Shown in pieces: positions 1 to 6,024 of a stretch of 6,051 nucleotides of DNA; position 1 is the stretch's first letter, and every line of letters starts with the position of its first letter. Below the pieces are notes generated by a model, which saw nothing but the letters and a program-made list of their open reading frames with translations, did not search any database and was not told where the DNA came from. The stretch is from Bacteroidales bacterium (GTDB lineage: Bacteria > Bacteroidota > Bacteroidia > Bacteroidales > JALTDM01). The position numbers were made by a program, and so were the translations under genes. The DNA lies in NCBI GenBank assembly GCA_027073875.1, contig JALTEO010000337.1:1-6051 (forward strand), read 5' to 3'.

Positions 1-2114
1 CGATAAACATTACCATAGTATCCATCACCAATGTATAGATAGTTTCCATCTTTTGACCATGCCAATGCAGAAGCTGCACCTGTGGTTTTAGTTACCAAAG
101 ACCAATCACATGGGACCTTTGTAAAGTCAACAGGGTCGCGGGTTACATAAACTTCTCCGTTTAAACCTACAGCAAAAGCTGCCTGATAGTAATCTTGTAC
201 CATCAATGAATCTCCCGGAAGTATGTAGCCTGCAGGATAGTCTGCTAAATCTTCGGATGTCAAGATATGAGTGATAGTTCTATTTTTTGTATTACTGGCT
301 ACTGCTATTGTATCTCCAACATGTAATACACTGTCTCTTGTTACCAGAGGATTTGTTTGTAATGTGTCAACGGGAACAATGCCTCCTGCTGTAACACCTT
401 CTGAATAAAATTTCACTGAATCTTGTGAATATGGGTCATTAAAACTTTCCCATAAGGCAAATCGTGTAACAAAAGGTTCTCCACCGCCGGAAACCCCTAT
501 GTTGTGATTACTTAGGATTCGTGAATTATACATATTATCTACATCATTTCCCATTGTTTCCGTACGAAAGATTTGTCCATAATACATTGATGTAAACAGA
601 ACTTCCGGTCTTAAAAATGAAATATCGGCATCGCCACCGTCACCACCGGTTATTTGTTGTCCTGAAGCCGGTTCATTGCCTTGACGATCAATATATGGAG
701 AACCATTGTCTTGGCATCCTCCTATAACATCACCATGGATACCAATGCCAAGTCCATAGAATTGAGTAGTAACATATCCTCGATTTAAGTTAGAAAATGA
801 AACGCCACCATCATTACTTCTAAATATTCCACCGTCACAACCAAAATATATTGTTTTATTATTTACACCATCATATTTTGGGTCAAAAACAATGGCATGT
901 TGGTCTGCATGAACATATAACCAGTTAGTTTCATCCAAATACCATCCGGTTAATTGAGTGTAATTATCGGCATCGGAATAAGAATATAAGTCAACACCAC
1001 CAAATAAAATGTGAGTGGGATCATCCGGATATACGGCAACAATATTATCATACCATCCTTGATTGTTGCTGCCAAATGGTTGTAATGTTTCGGATGAACC
1101 ATCAAATAGAACGGAGAAAGTTGCTCCTCCGTCAGTGGAGCGGTACATTTTTCCAAATCCTCCACTACTGTTAGCACCAAAGACATAGATATAATTATCA
1201 TCCGATGGGGCAATGGCAATTTCCATTCGTCCTCCGGAAGAAACACCTGAAACACCTGAAAAAGTTCCGTTGTCTCCATTATTTGAAGCATATAAACTAT
1301 TACCTCTGACAATATAAACTTTTCCATTAGAAGCTACTTTTACATCACGAATTAATGAGCTTTCAACTTTTGTCCAAGTTGAGCCACCATCATCTGATAT
1401 ATATAATCCACCTTTGGTAGCCGCAAAAACTCTTCCTGTTGATTGGTTAACGGCAATTTCATTGACAGCAATCCAATCTGATGATGAATTGTAAGTAATT
1501 GTTGTATCAGGCCAAGTGGATAATAAATGTGTAAATGTTTCACCATCGGTTGATTTCCATATTCCTTGACCATATGAACCAGTATTACTATTTGTACCAC
1601 TTGGTGATGCAAAATATTCTCCTGTACCAACATAAATATCTCCGTTAGGTGCTTGGGCAATACAAGAAATTGCAATATTTGAGAATGATCCTTTAACCGG
1701 ATGCCACGAAAGCCCCTTGTTTACAGATTTAAATAAGCCACCCGAAACACTTCCTGCATAAATAATATTGGAATTATCCTTATCAACCAGAATAGCACGG
1801 GTTCTGCCACCAACATTATTCGGTCCTATATTTTCCCACTGAATATTAAATGACCGCGATTTTTTTGCTTCTAAACGAGCAACCTGTTGACGGGCTTTTA
1901 GTACATCTTTGTAATCAACTGTTCCTGTTGACGGATTTTGTCGAACTTGATTATACCATTCTAATGCTCCGGCAATACCCGGTTCATTTTCTTCCTGTTC
2001 TTCCTGTGTGTATTCATTCTTTTCGGCTTGGTTAGTATTTTGTAAAAGTACAAAACTACCGGCAATAAAAAAAGAAACCACTAATGTTGAAAGGATTAAA
2101 TTCTTAATATTCAT
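1..2114 (-). CDS. Secreted Asp-box (BNR) beta-propeller protein, sortilin/VPS10-like; 3' end outside the window
   Basis: This frame is open for 704 codons from the ATG at 2114-2112 to the window edge, so the C-terminus is missing. Residues 1 to about 22 form a signal peptide (Lys at 4, then a hydrophobic run ending near AGSFVLL). An acidic, probably coiled linker (about 30-90) follows. From about residue 93 (ENIGPNNVGGR) repeats typical of WD40/YVTN/BNR or sortilin-like propellers begin. Asp-boxes of the SxDxGxTW type are visible at 240-247 (SDDGGSTW), 326-333 (STDGGATF) and 433-440 (SNDGGVSF), with degenerate copies near 130 and 188. Motifs VGTGE (162-166) and HADQHAIVFDP (402-412) also recur in Bacteroidota members of this group. 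Such proteins usually run to 800-1000 residues or more and often end in a type IX secretion sorting domain; that end cannot be seen here. The substrate or partner is unknown. Asp-boxes are structural and do not by themselves imply sialidase activity. No frameshift is seen. The shorter open frames inside this span are out of frame. Confidence 0.93.
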   Translation of the reverse strand, partial: MNIKNLILSTLVVSFFIAGSFVLLQNTNQAEKNEYTQEEQEENEPGIAGALEWYNQVRQNPSTGTVDYKDVLKARQQVARLEAKKSRSFNIQWENIGPNNVGGRTRAILVDKDNSNIIYAGSVSGGLFKSVNKGLSWHPVKGSFSNIAISCIAQAPNGDIYVGTGEYFASPSGTNSNTGSYGQGIWKSTDGETFTHLLSTWPDTTITYNSSSDWIAVNEIAVNQSTGRVFAATKGGLYISDDGGSTWTKVESSLIRDVKVASNGKVYIVRGNSLYASNNGDNGTFSGVSGVSSGGRMEIAIAPSDDNYIYVFGANSSGGFGKMYRSTDGGATFSVLFDGSSETLQPFGSNNQGWYDNIVAVYPDDPTHILFGGVDLYSYSDADNYTQLTGWYLDETNWLYVHADQHAIVFDPKYDGVNNKTIYFGCDGGIFRSNDGGVSFSNLNRGYVTTQFYGLGIGIHGDVIGGCQDNGSPYIDRQGNEPASGQQITGGDGGDADISFLRPEVLFTSMYYGQIFRTETMGNDVDNMYNSRILSNHNIGVSGGGEPFVTRFALWESFNDPYSQDSVKFYSEGVTAGGIVPVDTLQTNPLVTRDSVLHVGDTIAVASNTKNRTITHILTSEDLADYPAGYILPGDSLMVQDYYQAAFAVGLNGEVYVTRDPVDFTKVPCDWSLVTKTTGAASALAWSKDGNYLYIGDGYYGNVY

Positions 2115-2162
2115 TTTCTTAGGTTTTAATTCTGATAAAATTCAATTAATAATTATAATTCA

Positions 2163-2170
2163 CAAATATA
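2163..2170 (-). promoter_or_regulatory. Predicted -7 promoter box of the beta-propeller gene
   Basis: Read on the minus strand this is TATATTTG, an exact match to the Bacteroidota -7 consensus TAnnTTTG. It lies about 50 bases upstream of the ATG at 2114, giving a predicted leader of roughly 45 nt. No clear -33 TTG is found 19-21 bp further upstream, and the surrounding DNA is so AT-rich that chance matches are possible. It lies downstream of the terminator at 2222-2256, so the propeller gene appears to have its own promoter rather than depending on readthrough. Confidence 0.5.
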
Positions 2171-2221
2171 ATAAAATTTAATTCTTTTAAAGGATTTATA
2201 AGATTTTTTTAATTTTTGGTC

Positions 2222-2256
2222 AAAAAAAAAGGCGTCCTTAAAAAGACACCTTTTTT
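2222..2256 (-). terminator. Rho-independent terminator, best in the leftward direction
   Basis: On the minus strand the RNA would form A6-GGUGUC, loop UUUUUAAG, GACGCC-U9. This is a 6-bp GC-rich stem, extendable by A-U pairs, followed by nine U. One stem pair is G.U on the minus strand but C.A on the plus strand, and the minus-strand U tract is longer (nine against six). The terminator is therefore best for leftward transcripts, although weak rightward activity is possible. It sits 108 bases upstream of the propeller start codon with no obvious protein gene on its upstream side. This implies either a small RNA ending here or an attenuator in the propeller leader. Confidence 0.8.
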
Positions 2257-2295
2257 ACTATGAAACCACATCAAGCACACAAAAAGCAATTTAAG

Positions 2296-2342
2296 AAAAT
2301 TAAGTCAGCCATGGAAACTACATACATGACTAACTTAATTTT
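2296..2342 (-). repeat. Long imperfect inverted repeat forming an 18-bp stem-loop
   Basis: The arms are 2296-2313 and 2325-2342, separated by an 11-base loop. They are perfectly complementary in the outer 10 positions (AAAATTAAGT with ACTTAATTTT) and the inner four (CATG with CATG). Between these lies a 4-base block where the minus-strand RNA pairs fully with two G.U wobbles (UAGU with GCUG), while the plus-strand RNA would have two C.A mismatches. It is the most stable structure I can see in the intergenic region. It may be the core of a small RNA, an mRNA leader structure, or the relic of a small palindromic mobile element. Confidence 0.75.
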
Positions 2343-2365
2343 TTGAGTAACATCAAAGAACGATG

Positions 2366-2373
2366 CAAATATA
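2366..2373 (-). promoter_or_regulatory. Predicted -7 promoter box of the candidate small RNA
   Basis: Minus-strand TATATTTG is an exact TAnnTTTG match, identical to the box in front of the propeller gene. It predicts a transcript start near 2362, just before the hairpins at 2357-2296. A conventional -33 TTG is not evident. The nearest of the three 12-bp direct repeats is centred about 47 bp upstream of the predicted start, which fits an activator-dependent promoter. Confidence 0.45.
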
Positions 2374-2402
2374 TATTCCGAAAATACAGGATAATGTGTG
2401 AA

Positions 2403-2465
2403 TTGATAGATGGTAAGGATAAATTGATAGATGGTGAGGATGATTTGATAGATGGTATCATAATA
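2403..2465 (-). repeat. Three direct repeats with 21-bp period, possible activator sites
   Basis: The plus-strand 12-mer TTGATAGATGGT occurs without mismatch at 2403-2414, 2424-2435 and 2445-2456. The 9-base spacers differ (AAGGATAAA, then GAGGATGAT, then ATCATAATA). On the minus strand each copy reads ACCATCTATCAA. Exact cores with drifting spacers at 21 bp, two helical turns, suggest protein-binding sites on one face of the DNA. The centres fall at about -47, -68 and -89 from the predicted start near 2362. The first nine bases, ACCATCTAT, agree with six of the eight informative positions of the LytTR direct-repeat consensus as I know it, and LytTR half-sites are also about 21 bp apart. The regulator remains an inference. 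Confidence 0.7.
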
Positions 2466-2575
2466 ACAGTCACTTTTTGTGGTGAGAATCATATGGGGAA
2501 AATTCTCCGGAACAATAGTTAATCTTGTTGTTTTTAGTTTGTTAGCTTATCTGATTTATCCATTATCTGTTGTAC

Positions 2576-2607
2576 ATTCATACAATTCTTAATGTTCTGG
2601 TATGAAT
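2576..2607. repeat. Inverted repeat upstream of the epimerase
   Basis: ATTCATAC at 2576-2583 is perfectly complementary to GTATGAAT at 2600-2607, with a 16-base spacer. There is no T tract, so it is not a typical terminator. A closely similar structure with the same ATTCATACA and TATGAAT ends and nearly the same length follows the epimerase stop codon at 3701-3733. Confidence 0.55.
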
Positions 2608-2651
2608 AAAGTGCTTTAAAATAGTTGCGGAATTTTTGTCGATTATTTTTC

Positions 2652-2727
2652 TGCCAAAGATTCTATTAAGTTTGAATAATAAAACAGAGGTTTTATCATT
2701 TTTTATCGTAACGAAGTGCCAAAGATT
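2652..2727 (+). repeat. Direct repeat of an 11-mer in the epimerase upstream region
   Basis: TGCCAAAGATT occurs at 2652-2662 and again at 2717-2727, 65 bp apart. Each copy is followed within a few bases by a TAnnTTTG match (TAAGTTTG at 2667-2674, TATTTTTG at 2729-2736). The arrangement could be two copies of a promoter-proximal regulator site or a small promoter duplication. The sequence between them is not otherwise duplicated. Confidence 0.5.
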
Positions 2728-2728
2728 A

Positions 2729-2736
2729 TATTTTTG
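2729..2736 (+). promoter_or_regulatory. Predicted -7 promoter box of the epimerase gene
   Basis: TATTTTTG matches TAnnTTTG exactly and lies 17 bases upstream of the ATG at 2754. The predicted start point would be near 2740-2743, leaving a very short 5' leader of about 10-14 nt. A second match at 2667-2674 would give a leader of about 75 nt. Neither has a clear -33 TTG at 19-21 bp. Confidence 0.4.
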
Positions 2737-2753
2737 CAAGATATTTACTATTT

Positions 2754-3698
2754 ATGCGAAAAATATTAATAACAGGTGGTGCCGGATTTATTGGTAGCTC
2801 ATTAGCTGATGAGTTGATAAAAGACCCTGAGAATTATGTTGTAATAACCGATAATTTACTAACCGGTGATAAGCGAAAATTACCATCATCTGATTTTACC
2901 AATTGGAAATTTATTGAAGCTGATGTTAATCGTCGAGATGAGATTACCAGTATAATGACCAGTTTTCAATTTGATTATATTTTTCATTATGCGGCAATGG
3001 TTGGCGTGCAACGAACTTTGGAAGATCCTATTGGCGTGTTGCGAGATATTGACGGATTTAGGAATATTTTGGAAACTGCGAAAAATACAGCTGTTAAAAG
3101 AATTTATTTTTCATCATCTTCTGAAGTTTACGGAGAGCCGGTAGAATTTCCACAAAATGAAAAAACTACACCATTAAATTCCCGTTTGCCTTATGCTATT
3201 GTTAAAAATGTAGGCGAAGCATTCTTACGGTCTTATTATCAGAAATATGGATTGGAATATACCATATTGCGTTTTTTTAATACTTATGGTCCTAAGCAAA
3301 GTAAAAACTTTGTTATTTCCAAATTCATATATGCTGCTATGAAGAATCAAGATATTACCATTTATGGTGATGGTAGTCAAACCCGCACCTTTTGTTATAT
3401 TGATGATAATATTAATGCAACACTGGCAATTTTTAAGAATCGACTTTTCGCTAATGATGTTATTAACATTGGTAATGATAGCGAGATATCAATTATTGAT
3501 TTAGCAAAGATTATCCTGAGACTTACAAACTCAAAATCAAAGATTGTATTTTTGCCACCTCTAAGCGAGGGTGACATGAACCGTCGGTTACCGGATATTA
3601 ATAAAATGGAGCCATTATTAAAAAATCATCTTATTCCTTTAGAAGAAGGTATCAAAAAAATTCTTGAGATAGGGTTGCTTGAAAATCGTCTTTCTTGA
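2754..3698 (+). CDS. NAD-dependent nucleotide-sugar epimerase/dehydratase (extended SDR family)
   Basis: A complete 314-residue cytoplasmic enzyme, the normal length for this family. The NAD-binding Rossmann motif TGGAGFIG is at residues 7-14, with the ribose-binding Asp at 33 and the adenine-side Asp at 57. HYAA (78-81) matches the usual H-x-A-A segment. The active site is intact: Ser122 in SSSSEVYG and Tyr147/Lys151 in YAIVK, with the same 25-residue Ser-to-Tyr spacing as E. coli GalE. The sugar-nucleotide region RFFNTYGP (173-180) and GDGSQTRTFCYIDD (205-218) resembles GalE, UDP-glucuronate decarboxylase and dTDP-glucose dehydratase relatives. It probably epimerises, decarboxylates or dehydrates a nucleotide sugar for surface polysaccharide; the substrate cannot be read from sequence. 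The ATG is preceded by no clear Shine-Dalgarno, and the gene ends in consecutive TGA TAA stops. No glycan genes adjoin it within the window, and it is convergent with the receptor gene. Confidence 0.95.
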   Translation: MRKILITGGAGFIGSSLADELIKDPENYVVITDNLLTGDKRKLPSSDFTNWKFIEADVNRRDEITSIMTSFQFDYIFHYAAMVGVQRTLEDPIGVLRDIDGFRNILETAKNTAVKRIYFSSSSEVYGEPVEFPQNEKTTPLNSRLPYAIVKNVGEAFLRSYYQKYGLEYTILRFFNTYGPKQSKNFVISKFIYAAMKNQDITIYGDGSQTRTFCYIDDNINATLAIFKNRLFANDVINIGNDSEISIIDLAKIILRLTNSKSKIVFLPPLSEGDMNRRLPDINKMEPLLKNHLIPLEEGIKKILEIGLLENRLS

Positions 3699-3700
3699 TA

Positions 3701-3733
3701 ATTCATACAGGAATACGGTGAAATTATATGAAT
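3701..3733. repeat. Inverted repeat between the convergent epimerase and receptor genes
   Basis: ATTCATA (3701-3707) pairs with TATGAAT (3727-3733) across a 19-base loop, and fills most of the 46-base gap between the two stop codons. The stem is all A-T/T-A apart from one pair and has no T tract. At best it is a weak bidirectional terminator, and no canonical terminator is present in the gap. Its ends match the inverted repeat at 2576-2607 on the other side of the epimerase. Confidence 0.45.
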
Positions 3734-3744
3734 GTGCAATGAAA

Positions 3745-5955
3745 TTAAAACCGGATTCTTACACTTCCGAAAATTTCCCTTCCGGGAGCCGGCTGGTAGC
3801 TGTTGTAGTCAGGTGCGTTGTTCGGTTCTGTGAAACCAAAATAATGCTGGTCAAATATGTTTTTTACAAATAAACTTATTTCACCGTTCAGAGAACCTAA
3901 TTTCCACCGGTAGCGTAAGTCTGCACTATAAATATTATATCCGTAATTATGTCCGGGAGCTGTAACCCATGAACTTCTGACACTTGACGGTTGATAATAG
4001 GTAGCACCAATTGTATAATAATCGTAAATAGAATCGTCAACTTGTAGTTTCCATTTGGACTCATATTCCGTATTTAAAGTAAGTATGAAATTTTTAGAAA
4101 GTTTAAATGACACTTCTGCCGTGAGCATATGTTGCGGACATTGGGGAATCCAATGATCACTTGTTATGCTGTCGTGTGCCGGATATACAAAATGAGAATA
4201 GGTATAGGCAACATCTATTATAATTGGTTTAACGGGGGAATAAGAAACAAATGTTTCGATGCCATATTTATTTTCTCCTATATTGCCGAAAAAAGCAGTA
4301 TTGTTGCCTCTTCCGGGTAAACTATAACGATAAAATCCATTTTTGGTTACTTCGCTGAATCCGGTAACATCATAATAGAAAAATTTTTCAATACTGCCTC
4401 TCACACCCATTTCTTCTCCTTGCGATTCGGCAGGTTGAATAGTCGTATTAAAGCCGCCCCAATAATCGGGATTGTTATACAGCTCGTCACTTGTTGGCAC
4501 TAAAAATCCCGTTCCCCAATTAGCATAAATATTAGCGTATTTGCAAGCATCATAAGACAACCCAAGACGATAGGTGGGTTTTTGAAAACTTCTGCTCCCC
4601 GAAAACGATAAAGAATCAGGCACAGGTCTGTTATTGGTAAGTTCATTATAGACATAATCATAGCGGACATTAACAGTGGCAAATAATTTTTTACGGATAT
4701 CAATTTTATCAATTAAAAATACGCCAAGGTTTCTTTGCTGAATATTTTGGTTAATAAGTGTTGAATCAAGGTCAAAGCTTTGCAAACTAAAATGACTGTC
4801 AACACGGTTAGAATCCCTTTCAAATTCCCCCGGCACTGCAAACTCATGCTCATCCATGACTTGCGATGAAAAATCAGCACCTAAACTAAAATGATTTTTA
4901 AGATTTTCCTTTCCACTGTTAAAATTATATTGAGTCGTAATGCCCTGATTGATATATGGTTTATGGTCATCACCGTTATTGGAAGTTTCCCTGTAATTAT
5001 TCATTCTGAAAAATCCCTTAAAGGTGATATTCTGTTTGTCGTCAATATTATAGTCAACAATCGTTGCTCCCGTGAGGCGTTGCGTCAGATGAAATTCATT
5101 ATAAGGGACGGCATCATTATTTGACGCTCTCCATCCCACATTATTTGCTTGCAGACCAATAATATCTCCTTCGATACGAGCCAAATTTATACCTTCGGAA
5201 TTCTGGTTAAAATAACGGGTATAAGTAAGCAATTGTGTGATTTTTATTTTGCTTGAAGGTGTCCATTTAAGTTTTTCGCTGAAATTATCGCCCATAAAAG
5301 CTTGGTGGGCACGATATCCGTTACCCTGCATATGAGAATAAGAAATTCTGTAATTAACATCTCCTTGAGTTCCGTCAACTTGTTCCATCGTTTTCCAAAA
5401 GCCATAAGAACCGACAGAGCCGTAGAAAGTCTCGTTTACAGGTTTTGTTCCACCATCTTTGGTAGTAATATTAATTACGCCACCGGTTGCACCACCACCA
5501 TACATAGAGGTGGAGAGACCTTTTACAACCTCAACTTTTTTAACGGTTTGCCAATCTACATCATATAAATCGGGGCAATATCCTCCCGGGTCATTTACGG
5601 AAATGCCGTCAATATAAACGCCAATTCCTCTGAAACCGCTCTCAGACAACACGCCGTGTCCACGAATATATAAGTGGACTCTTGAACCGTCGGTTCCGTT
5701 GTCAACTTTTACGCCGGGAACAAGTCTTAATATTTCATCCGTAGCAATACTTTTTGTCATCGCGTTAATCTGTTCAGGAGTAACAACTGAAATTGCCCCC
5801 GGATTGTTTTTCAATACCACCGGCATACGATTAGCTGTAACCATTACCTCGTTTAATTGAAGAACTTTTGTAGTATCCGTAGCTTCATTTTGCCCGGATA
5901 AAAAATTGCTAATGCACATAAACAGTGCAATAATAATAAATTTAAATATTTTCAT
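3745..5955 (-). CDS. TonB-dependent outer-membrane receptor
   Basis: A complete receptor of 736 residues when started at the ATG at 5955-5953, which begins a clear signal peptide (MKIFKFIIIALFMCISNFLS, cleaved near residue 22). An ATG at 5994 would add 13 residues before the signal peptide and lies at or before the predicted transcript start, so it is less likely. A TonB-box-like segment, NEVMVTANR, is at 35-43. The plug domain covers about 45-165, with YIRGHG (96-101), GVYIDGISVNDPGG (112-125) and the conserved VEVVKGLSTSMYGGGATGGV (141-160) plus INITTK. The rest forms the 22-strand beta-barrel, ending in APGREIFGSVRIRF with a terminal Phe, as expected for BAM insertion. There is no N-terminal carboxypeptidase-like domain and no SusD neighbour, so this is not a SusC glycan importer. 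Length and layout fit siderophore, haem or cobalamin receptors. The ligand is not identifiable; an upstream palindrome hints at metal regulation. Confidence 0.96.
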   Translation of the reverse strand: MKIFKFIIIALFMCISNFLSGQNEATDTTKVLQLNEVMVTANRMPVVLKNNPGAISVVTPEQINAMTKSIATDEILRLVPGVKVDNGTDGSRVHLYIRGHGVLSESGFRGIGVYIDGISVNDPGGYCPDLYDVDWQTVKKVEVVKGLSTSMYGGGATGGVINITTKDGGTKPVNETFYGSVGSYGFWKTMEQVDGTQGDVNYRISYSHMQGNGYRAHQAFMGDNFSEKLKWTPSSKIKITQLLTYTRYFNQNSEGINLARIEGDIIGLQANNVGWRASNNDAVPYNEFHLTQRLTGATIVDYNIDDKQNITFKGFFRMNNYRETSNNGDDHKPYINQGITTQYNFNSGKENLKNHFSLGADFSSQVMDEHEFAVPGEFERDSNRVDSHFSLQSFDLDSTLINQNIQQRNLGVFLIDKIDIRKKLFATVNVRYDYVYNELTNNRPVPDSLSFSGSRSFQKPTYRLGLSYDACKYANIYANWGTGFLVPTSDELYNNPDYWGGFNTTIQPAESQGEEMGVRGSIEKFFYYDVTGFSEVTKNGFYRYSLPGRGNNTAFFGNIGENKYGIETFVSYSPVKPIIIDVAYTYSHFVYPAHDSITSDHWIPQCPQHMLTAEVSFKLSKNFILTLNTEYESKWKLQVDDSIYDYYTIGATYYQPSSVRSSWVTAPGHNYGYNIYSADLRYRWKLGSLNGEISLFVKNIFDQHYFGFTEPNNAPDYNSYQPAPGREIFGSVRIRF

Positions 5956-5996
5956 TTTAATAAAATTTTGATTAATAATTAATGTCTTATTCATAA

Positions 5997-6003
5997 CAAA
6001 ATA
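5997..6003 (-). promoter_or_regulatory. Near-consensus promoter box of the receptor gene
   Basis: Minus-strand TATTTTG is one base short of TAnnTTTG. It would place the transcript start near 5990-5993 and give a leader of about 35 nt before the ATG at 5955, which supports that start over 5994. No -33 element is obvious. The match is imperfect, so confidence is low. Confidence 0.3.
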
Positions 6004-6005
6004 CG

Positions 6006-6024
6006 ATTATCATTTATTGATAAT
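6006..6024. promoter_or_regulatory. Perfect 7-bp inverted repeat upstream of the receptor gene, possible operator
   Basis: ATTATCA (6006-6012), loop TTTAT, TGATAAT (6018-6024). It is 51-69 bases upstream of the receptor ATG, immediately upstream of the predicted -7 box, where a bound repressor would block transcription. The half-site TGATAAT is the half-site of the Fur 7-1-7 box. However, the two halves are arranged in the opposite order and 5 bp apart rather than as TGATAATnATTATCA, so Fur binding is only suggested. A hairpin in DNA or RNA is the alternative. Confidence 0.45.

Larger units (their letters stand above)
2222..2362 (-). ncRNA. Candidate small RNA of about 140 nt (predicted)
   Basis: Three signals are lined up on the minus strand: a TATATTTG promoter box at 2373-2366, a long stem-loop at 2342-2296 and a strong intrinsic terminator at 2256-2222. 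The predicted transcript starts near 2362 and ends near 2222. A small 5-bp hairpin (TTTGA/TCAAA, 2357-2342) precedes the large one. The large stem has 18 pairs including two G.U wobbles that exist only in the minus-strand RNA, so the structure favours this direction. The transcript also contains a possible 18-codon frame (2327-2271, starting MYVVSMADL, ending FLNCFLCA), so a leader peptide or small protein is an alternative. I do not recognise a known RNA family. The start point is inferred from the promoter box. Confidence 0.42.
2466..2753. other. Non-coding spacer between the repeat block and the epimerase
   Basis: No frame here looks like a real protein gene on either strand. An open minus-strand frame at 2492-2271 is mainly a translation of the 21-bp repeats and is judged spurious. 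What can be seen is one 8-bp inverted repeat (2576-2607), a duplicated 11-mer (2652-2662 and 2717-2727) and promoter-like TAnnTTTG boxes at 2667-2674 and 2729-2736. The rest is AT-rich DNA without recognisable content. Confidence 0.6.

Noticed and set aside
950..1675. Two minus-strand open frames (950-1327 and 1352-1675)
   Set aside because: Both are in a different frame from the 704-codon propeller gene that covers them, and their sequences show no recognisable domain.
2296..2342. Insertion-sequence end or miniature transposable element
   Set aside because: No flanking target duplication, transposase remnant or second copy is visible in the window; a transcribed RNA hairpin fits better, although a relic cannot be excluded.
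2403..2465. CRISPR array
   Set aside because: Repeats are 12 bp and spacers 9 bp, far too short, and no cas genes are present.
2271..2492. 73-codon minus-strand open frame with an ILTIYQF repeat
   Set aside because: Its repeated part is only the 21-bp DNA repeat translated, its start lies upstream of the predicted promoter box, and its composition is unlike a real protein. Only its last 18 codons could be in the candidate RNA.
3699..3744. Strong bidirectional terminator between the convergent genes
   Set aside because: The 7-bp stem is nearly all A-T, the loop is 19 bases and there is no T tract on either side.
3679..3873. Plus-strand 64-codon frame starting at a TTG inside the epimerase end (KIVFLDNSY...), resembling the beginning of a Rossmann-type enzyme
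   Set aside because: It overlaps the epimerase by 20 bases and runs mostly antisense to the well-supported receptor C-terminus; only about 15 codons are outside other genes. It is not enough to claim a truncated gene.
4129..5568. Several short plus- and minus-strand frames inside the receptor gene
   Set aside because: They are shadows of a complete, strongly supported TonB-dependent receptor on the minus strand.
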